A stretch of DNA of 64,000 nucleotides from Mycteria americana (Eukaryota > Chordata > Aves > Ciconiiformes > Ciconiidae). Positions 23,701 to 32,700 of the stretch are shown here, piece by piece. Position 1 is the first letter of the stretch, and each line of letters begins with the position of its first letter. Below the pieces are notes generated by a model, which was not told the DNA's origin, did not search any database, and saw nothing but the letters and a program-made list of their open reading frames with translations. A program made the position numbers and the translations under genes. Location: NCBI RefSeq assembly GCF_035582795.1, contig NC_134369.1, forward strand, positions 62,124,001-62,188,000. The letters are read 5' to 3'.

Positions 23701-26700
23701 CGCCTGTTGAGGTTTGTCCTCATGCCCCAGAGCAGAAGCCTGATGAGGCTGAAGCCAGGCAAGTGTGGTGACCCCGACTATCTGCTGGTGATGTCCTACC
23801 CAACAAGAAGAGGGGCTAGCTATGGCAAGCTGCGCCAAATGCCACCATGTGCTTTCCTTAGCTTGCGCTGAGCACGAATCCACCAGCTGACACCTCACCA
23901 AGCATTGCTTGGGCCCCTGAGTTGTTTTTTGTGGGGCAAGCGCAGTCCCCAGGGGTGGGAACCCATTAAGCAAGGGGACCTCTGGGCACTTGCAGAGTAA
24001 GGTTGGGTTTTTCGTGGCATACCAATGTATAAAGCCATTCCTGAGCTGGTGGGGGTGGGTGTGCAAGAGGAGGAAGGAGCTGTCAAAAGAGCTTATTTTG
24101 CTTTTTCCTTGTTCTTGCTTCTCTGAATGCTTCATGCTTTTCTGTGTTACCGGAAGATAATGTCAAACTGCCTCTCCCCATCGCAGCGTCCCCATCTGTA
24201 AAAACAGGAGCTGATACTTTCCCATTAACGTGGGGCACGGCGAGGGTAACTCCTAATGACTGTAAAGTGCCTCGGAGGCAGCGAGTGTAATAGGCAGCCT
24301 AATAATTAGCACTGTTATTTGATTACAAGCCTGGGTGGCTGGCAGCGGGACCGCACAGTAATGCTCTGAATCCCTTTGTCTAGTACCTGCCCCTGAATGG
24401 AGAACTCGTGCTGGCATCTGGTGCAGGATTCGCAGCTTTCGATGGCAGCTGGGAACCAGGCTGTGACTCAGGTATTTTGTGCCCAGACCAGTCACCCCAT
24501 CGGCCCCTGATAAATCATGCAAATTCAGCTCCAACGCTTCTACAAAGGTCTTTGCTGTCCCACCTCAGAGCAAAGTGAATCACTCCTCTTTTAATACCTA
24601 CCTTTTCTTTGATGACCTCCCTCACATCAGATCTTTGTTCCCTGCTAGATCACCTGTCTTCTAAAAAAAAGCAATTACAGTAGGGAAGCCTTTGAAGTTG
24701 TAGCAGAGAGGCAAATATTGCTTGTATTTTACCCTGCCTATTAAGCATGTAGCCACATCAAAGCCCTCATTTTCTTTGCCATGGTATTTCTAAAGAAAAC
24801 TGGTTAGGAATTACACACCGGCAAGCTGAACAGCAGCCATCGCAGCGAGCTGGCCTTTGGCCCAGCACGCACAGGCGTTTCAGCCTGAGCGCATCCTTCC
24901 CTCCCCTCTTAGCCTCCAGCCCGGGTTTGCCGCGACCGAGGCGGCAGGTTTGTGTCATTGGTGCCTGTTGTTAATGTGCAAGCTGTTTGCTAGGGAGATG
25001 TATTCTGGGTATTTAAGAGCTACCTGATGCTTTCAGTAGCAAGTAACTTTTTCGTTCGGCTGCAGGAAAGGAAGAGTCCAAGTGCAGTGTCTGTGTCTGC
25101 ACTCTGACTGGCAAAAAAAGAGAAAAAAGAGAGAAAAAGCCCAAATGGGTCTGCCCGGGGGAGGGACGGCAGCATCAGGCTGTCCGGAGCCACTCCAAAA
25201 CCCTTCATCCCTATCATTTTTCTGCACTGGGGCTGTTTGGCCCCATCAGGGATGCTCTGGCAGCTGCCTCCGCCTTGCACTGGGCTTTTCCTTCTGACCA
25301 CATGCTGCTCCCCTGAAATCAACAGGCTTTTCAGGGCAACTTTCACAAATGGATTTTTTTTAAAGCATGATTTTAAAATGAATGCAAATAATTCAGTCAA
25401 TAAATGCCGGTGTGACAGCTGAATCCATAAAGGTTCAGCTGTTGGGGAAGGGCGAGAAGGCAGCGGGGCACTGTGGGATGACACTAACTGTGAGCAGCAG
25501 GGAAACGGTTAGTGGTTAAATAATTAATGGTTAAATGGCACTGGTTTTTGGGGTTACCCGGTGCAGGGACCAGGGCTGGTTGTGTTTCTGCAGGCCTGCC
25601 AGGCTGCTTGGAGACTGGGACATGAATTATCATACCCATTTTGTTTCCAGTTTAGCTGTTTTTCAGCATTTAGGCTCCGCGGCTGTTTTCCTCCCTAACC
25701 ATAAGGGTGAGTTTTAAAGAAGTGGGCGAAAAATGTCCTGTGGGATCTGGGGCCGGAGGTCTGCAGCCAGAAGTGGGGTCCGGGCTGAGCTGCTGAGACC
25801 CCAGCCCGGAGCGCTGGAAAGCTTTGCCGAGCCTCGGCCGGGCTCCGGGAGGTGCCTGCGGTGGCTGCCCAGGAAGGTGATGCCAGGGCCGGCCCTTCGC
25901 TCCCTGCCCACGGGGTGAGCTCCTCTGCTTTGGGCCAAGCACTCGCTGGTTTTACCAACCCAGATGCATCCGTCAGGGCTGCGGATTTGGGTGCGGGTCA
26001 TGCTCAACCTTTCCTGTTGCTTTTCCAGGTGCGACAGTGAGGTTCGCTGACACCGAGCACCACGCGTGGTTCGACCCCACGCTGTGGCAAGCCGTGTCCC
26101 CCGGCGGGGAGCTTGAGCTAGGTGGGCGCATCTTTTCTGTGGACGAGGAACGCGTCCCGTGCCGCTACGATGATGTTATGTTCCAACCTGAAACCTCCTT
26201 CCGGGTAAACGTCGACTCATCGCGGCGAGTGATTCATCTCCGCAGCATCTCTCTCATGGGCCAGGTAAAGTGGGGATGATGAGAAACCGGCTCGACGCCT
26301 CCTCACCGCGGCCCCGTAGTAGGTCAGGAGAGGAAGGAGCAGGCGGGGACGGAGGAGCCGTGCTGCTCGGGGAGATGGGGCACTCCCGCGGCGCTGGAGC
26401 TTCATGGGCTGTTGCTGCTGCGGATGGTCTCCATGATGTTTTTCCTCTACCGGTTTGTTATCGCCTCCCTCCCTGCCGCGTGGGAGCACAGGCCATCTCA
26501 CTATTCACATTATAAAAAAAAAAGGCCACTGTGCACGGGTCAAACTTCCAGCAAATGGCATCTTCTCCGGCACCCAGGGGCTGCCCCTTTCCAGGCACAT
26601 GTCTGCAACTGCGCTGCTCAGGGACCCTCTGGGGACACCTCCCTCCCATCCTGAACAGGGCCTGTGGCCCGGCGATCGCCTCCCAGCTTTGCTTCAGTAC

Positions 26701-29700
26701 CGCTCTTTAATTGATTAGAGGGATAATTATAGAAACGCTGGCAGCCTGCTGTGCTTCAGCCCGGGAATCAGGCGCACGACGAGCCCCGTCCCTCGCTGGT
26801 CGGAGGAGTGAAAGATCGCAGGCGCTGCAGCAGTAAACACAGGCTCCTTCCAGGAGTGGGAGATGCGGCAGACATTTCATAAGTTATTTATTATTTCTAC
26901 TGCTGCGCTGCCTGGGATCTGCCATTTCGGGGCCAGGCATTAGGTAACCGGTTTTTGAGTAATAACCTCAGTCGGTGTCCGGGCGGGTGCAGGCGAGTCT
27001 GGACAAGGCAGGACCCCGATGGAGCTCACGTGGGGCACACGTAGCCCCAGGGATGCAGAGCTGGGTGGTCCTGGATGCTCAGAATGATGCTGGTCCCACT
27101 GGTGCCTGGGGACCACCCCATGGCACATCATCCCCCCCTGCCAAATCCAACCCCCCCAGGGACTGCAGCTGGCCATGCGCTGGGGTGGAGGCTGCTGCTG
27201 AGTGGTGAGATGGGAAGAAAAGGTGCTTTTTATTTTTGTGATTATAGCGTATTTCCTAAAAACTGACCTTACAAGCTACTTTGTCCCTTTGAAGCCAGCC
27301 CACTCCTTGCTCTGTGTGGGGTATTTTCACCCCGGGGCCTGAAAAATCCTCCTGCTGTGCCAGGGCATAGAGAAGCCTCTCGTGGAAGGCAGCGGGTGAG
27401 GGACTTACCATCGTCTTGGTAGGACAAGGCTCAAGTCAGTCCAGCTCAGCCTTTGCTAATGCTGAGCCCACTGAAACGCTTCCCAGATTGAAGGAAAACA
27501 CCTCACATTCAGCCCCTTCCTCCCACTAATTAAAAACTGATAAATTGAGTTCTCTGGGCTAGCAGAAAGAGGGAAAACAAGAAGGGAAGGGGGGGGGGGG
27601 AAAAGCACAGCCATCTTTGATTTATTTGTCGTCCATTTTTGGTTTTAAATTAGAAAGGGTTTTTCTGTTGGCCCCATGGAAAAGCCCGAATGGGTGTAGT
27701 GGCAGGATTTTCCTGCTGCACTCACTGCCTGCAGTGGGGCTGCCCCAAGCTGGCTGTCAGACATGGCACCGGGCGCCCAGGCGGCATGGCCAGGTGCCTG
27801 GGGACAGCGATGGGACCTGGCTGGGGATGCTCACCAGCTTTTGCTGCTCTTCCCCGCGCAGGAGCTCAGCAGCCCCGAGGCCTGGGCCGGGTACCTGCGG
27901 GGTCCCTCCGCCCCGCTGCAGTTTCATGGCAATGGCACTCTGCAGGTGACAGGCACCGACTGTCCCGACAAGTCTGGCTGTGCCTGCGGGAACGCCCTGG
28001 TGAGTCCTCCCATTGCAATTTAGGGGGGTGCCACTGCCGTTTGGGGAGCGAGGGGCGGCAAGGGACTGACGCCGCCCTGCTCTCCTTTAGGATGGCCACC
28101 GCATCTGCACGGCCCTGCTCAGGGCGTCGGGGAGGCAGTGCCCAGCGCCGGAGTGCCAGAGCCCTTTGCAGCCCCTCGGCCACTGCTGCGGGGTCTGCGG
28201 TGAGTGGGGGGCACGGCCCTATTCTTCCTCCCCGCTGTGCCGGCTGCCCCAGCCCCCTTCCCTTGGCTCCACGGGAGAAGGCTGGGTGTGGGGCATGCTG
28301 CTGGTCTGGGGTCCGGCCGCTCGTGGGCTGACGTTTTGCTATAGCACCGTTCCCATGGGTCCCGTCCACAGGTCCCATCCACATCCCACATGCCACCCTC
28401 CCAGGACATCTCTCTGCACCTGGGCTGGGGCAATCCCAAACATGGGTACAGGCTGGGCGATGAGAGTGGATTAAGAGCAGCCCTACAGAGAACGACTTGG
28501 GGGTATTGGTGGATGAGAAACTGGACATGAGCCATCAATGTGCTTTCGCAGCCCAGAAAGCCAGTCGCGTCCTGGGCTGCATCAAAAGCAGCGTGGCCAG
28601 CAGGTCGAGGGGGTGATTCTGCCCCTCTACTCCGCTCTGGTGAGACCCCCCCTGCAGTGCTGCATCCAGCTCTGGGGCCCTCAGCACAGGGAAGACATGG
28701 AGCTGTTGGAGCGGGTCCAGAGGAGGGCCACGAAGATGATCAGGGGGCTGGAACACCTCTCCTACAGGGACAGGCTGAGAGAGTTGGGGTTGTTCAGCCT
28801 GGAGAAGAGAAGGCTGCGGGGAGACCCTACAGCAGCCTTCCAGTACTTAAAGGGGGCCTATAGGAAAGATGAGGAGGGACTCTTTATCAGGGACTGTAGT
28901 GATAGCACGAGGGGTAATGTTTTTAAACTGAAAGAGGGTAGATTTAGATTAGATATAAGGAAGAAATTCTTCACTCTGAGGGTGGCGAGGCACTGGAACA
29001 GGTTGCCCAGAGAAGCTGTGGATGCCCCATCCCTGGAAGTGTTCAAGGCCAGGCTGGATGGGGCTTTGAGCAGCCTGGTCTAGTGGAAGGTGTCCCTGCC
29101 CATGGCAGGGGGGTTGGAACTAGATGATCTTCAAGGTCCCTTCCAACCCAAACCATTCTGTGATTCTATGAAGCATCAGCCTGGCTTTTGGGAGCCTGTT
29201 CTGAGTTGCAGCCCTTTGTCCCTGCCTCTGGTTTATCCTGTCAGGATGTCACAGCTTGTCAAGCTAATAGGGCTTTGCTGAGTTTACGCAGCGGAAAACA
29301 CTCAGAGGAAATGCACCTTTTTCACTGTAATGTCAGCTTTCCAACAGCAAGTTTGTTTCATTTCATTTAAAATAAAAACATGCAGATTGACAGCGTTCCC
29401 TCTGAGCTTCTCCATTAATCTACCTGGAAGATCGCTAAGGGGAATTTTTCATGCACAGTTGTACCTAGATATTTGGTATGTCATACCAAATTCGTTAAAA
29501 CGGCACCATATCTTTCTCCGACATGTTCCTAAAAGCAGAGCCTCTTAAAGCCTTTAGGAGAATTTACTATTTCAAAAAATGCTTACTTGGTTTTTTTCCC
29601 AAGGAAAATATTTGACCCAGTGACTGCAGTGCAGCGGTACGGGGAGCGCAGGTGTCCTTTCCTCTCCGCCTTCCCTCCAAAGCCAGGGTAGTGTTGCTGA

Positions 29701-32700
29701 ATCGCAGCCCTGAAACCCAGTTACACACAGAGCTTCTGAGAGGATACGCAGGAGAAAGCTTTCCAGGGAAAGCTTCTCTCTGGAATATGGTGCAAACCAG
29801 AAGCCCTTCACCAAAGCCAGCTGATAGAAAGACCAGCAAGGAGGGAGAGGTTTCTTGGGGCAGCGCTGCTCAGGCAGAGCTGCGGAGCTGCCTCTCCTGA
29901 GCCCAGCCAAACCGGTTGCACGGAGGTACCGGAGGGTCCCCAGTGCCTTCCGTGGCAGGCGGAGCCGTGCCGCTGCGGCAGCTCTCTGCCCAGGCTCGGT
30001 GACAATGTCATGTCTGTCTGGTTTTGTGCTGCAGGAGCCACCGTTAGCCTGGATTTCACTCCTGATTTTGACCTGCAGAAGTACCGGGGCAGACTGGTCC
30101 AAGCCTTGCTGAGCCAGGTACGTCGGCCCAGCAGATTGGGAGGGGCTAACAAAACTGAAAGCCACCAGCCACCTCTGCCAGTGACTCCATGCTGGTGGAG
30201 GTGGCTGGGGGGACATAAGGTCCCAGGGATGCAGGGGGTCCAGCCTTGCTCCCCACCACCCTGCAGGGCTCACCCCCCACATATGGATGTGCCAACTTGC
30301 CCTGGGGGCTGGTGCAGCCTCCCTTGCTCCCCACCACAGCCACGCTGTCCCTCTCAACGCAGGGCAGGAACAGCTGCCGGCGTGCAGATGGGGAAGGATG
30401 CAGGGGGGCTTGCTGGAAACCCTCATCTAGAAAACACGGGAGGTCAGCCAGGAGGTCAGGTCGAGATAACATGGGAGACCAGCCCATGTGGCTGGGATCA
30501 TGCAGACCTGCTGCAGTGCATCCCATGGGCTCTGGGAGATCATTCCCAGTGCTGGGCTGCTTTTGATTCCCCAGTAGGCAAGCACTGGATGGGTAACCAG
30601 CACTGGTCAGCACTCAGATGCACGCTCTACAAGGCATCACGCCATGCTGCTGCTTGTCAGACACAGCATGACATCCCTCCTCCTGGCTGGGAGCTGCTGG
30701 GGCGGCAGGCATGCTCCGAGTTACACCGGGAGGATCGATATCAGAGTATTTCTCTATTGATCCTGAGCTGAAAGCCTGCTGCCTGCCCTCCTTACAGCCG
30801 CACACATCTTAATACAGCATTTAATGGGCGTGCTACACGAAATTGCGTTCTTGGCACGCTCACCTCCGCAGGGGGATGCTGCGTGCTGGGTGCTGGTCAC
30901 AGCTTCGAAGGGAGGGGAGATATGAACCCCTCATTTGGGAAACCCAATGGCACTGTGGTAACAGGGACGGCAGCTCTGTGATGGGACTCACATGAAGATT
31001 TATAGGTGGACCTTCCTGGTGCATCCATCGTGGCTGTCTGTAGAGGTGACTAATTTCTGCCTAACCACTCTCTTGGGCTTTACATGATGCCTTGTGTTTT
31101 GAAAAGCCCAAGTACGCCGGCGTGCGGATGGCCATATCCAAGGTGCACAAAGCACAGACCTTCCTGGGAGTCATACCCCGAAGCTCCACTCCCCTCATCC
31201 AAATCGTGCTGATCGATGACGAGACGGGAGCACAGACTGGCACCGCTGCGGAGCAGATGGCTGCAGACATCATGGAGGACATAGCACAGCACAGTAACGC
31301 CTCTGTCCTCCTCGGCGGGTCCCCCCATGGGTGCACCTAAAGCCACCGCTGCCCACAGCTTCTTGTCCCCTGCCAGCAACCCACACAGCAGCCCTGCATC
31401 CCTGCTCTTTCACCAGGGAATCACACGGGAATCAAGTGGCAGCTTGGTTGATGCTCCCTGAGTTGAATGCTCCTAAGGTCCTTGTCAGTCTGGTCCAGCA
31501 CACCTCTAAGCCTTCCTAACACACTGCATTTCTAATGATTTCAGTAGTGAACTTTGCTTACCCAGAAGTTTTACCATTTTAATCATAGTAGGACAGTGGT
31601 GTGGGCAGAGTAGAACTGCAGGATCAGAATTATCGGGCATATTCGGAATATTGGCAGGGACCTCTGGAGACCATCTTCCCCCACCCTAAACTGAGAGCAG
31701 GTTGCCCTGGGCCGTGTCCAGTTGGGTTTTGAATCTCTCCAAGCACGGAGACTCCACAACTTCTCTGGGCAACCTGTCCCCACGTTTGACCACCTTTGCA
31801 GTAAGACAGTTTTTTCTCACGTTAAGTGGAATTTACCATATTTTGATTTGTGCCCATTGCCTCTTGCCCTGTCACCGAGCACCGCTGAGAAGAGCCTGGC
31901 TCAGCACTGCAGCTGTGTCCCACCAAGGCAGAGCAGAGGGGAAGGGTCACCTCTCTGTACCTGCTGGCAACCCTCCTCCTCATGCAGCCCAGGATACCGT
32001 TGTCCTTCCATGCCATGTCTGGCTATGGTCAGCTTGGTGCCCACAGGACCCCCAGGTCCCTCTCTGCAGAGCTGCTTTCCAGCCAGAACGGTGCGTGTGG
32101 AGGCAGCCACGCAAGCTCCAGATGCTGCTGAGCATGTAGGGCACAGCCAGGGGACCTGGTGGTTGTTGTAGGGGTAGCAGACCCACATGGGCTTGTCCCA
32201 GTTGAGCCCACCCAGCTGTGTATTCCACCCCCCGTCCCCAGGGAAAGGTGATTAACCAGGCGAGCAGTGCCAGACCCAACTGCAGGCTCCCTCTGCCCTG
32301 TGTGTGAGTCGGGGTGGTGTGCGGGTGTGGGGGCGTGTTGCCCCGTCCAGTCCTCACCCCTGTTTCTTTCTGCCCTTTCCCAGGAGAAGCACTTGGCATT
32401 TCAAGTGGCAAAATGGAGGTGGCCACAGGCAGCACTTTCAGCAAGCAAGTGGGAAGCCACGCGTTGAGCAGGATCACAGTGGGGACGGTCTTCGGGCTAC
32501 TCTTCGGTCTCCTGTTGCTTGGAGGGATCCTCTTTCTCTACAGAAAGGGAAAGTTAAGGTAGGGATGAAGCTTCTGCTGGCAGCATGTTGCCAGACTTCT
32601 CCTGCCTGGAGGCATCTATCATCCCAAGGCTGTGCTTCCAGCCAGCTGGGTGGCACGGAGGCGTGCGGGGCTGCCCCGAGCTGCCGTGGTGGTGGGCATG

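Larger units (their letters stand above)
14252..24383 (+). other. AMN: AMN intron 3 (10.1 kb)
   Basis: Starts GTAAGG, ends TTTGTCTAG. Largely GC-rich, holding a poly-T/poly-G tract (14,472-14,510), an AT-rich island next to a CpG-dense block (15,200-15,865), smaller AT islands near 16,400, 16,970-17,050, 20,620-20,720 and 24,240-24,330, a CTGCC-type low-complexity patch at about 19,650-19,730, a 65-bp tandem repeat (19,935-20,129) and a GT-rich alternating tract near 21,634-21,666. Frames up to 293 codons occur on both strands but have no protein character. No exon seen. Confidence 0.85.

Noticed and set aside
23482-24135. 217-codon antisense open frame in AMN intron 3
   Set aside because: No transmembrane, signal or catalytic features and no family resemblance; most likely chance or an old repeat.
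27690-28331. 213-codon frame overlapping AMN exons 6 and 7
   Set aside because: It is a different frame from the one conserved in AMN; the AMN frame has matching splice phases and family blocks.
29572-30426. 284-codon antisense open frame
   Set aside because: Runs antisense across AMN intron 7 and exon 8; composition reflects GC-rich intron and no protein family is recognisable.
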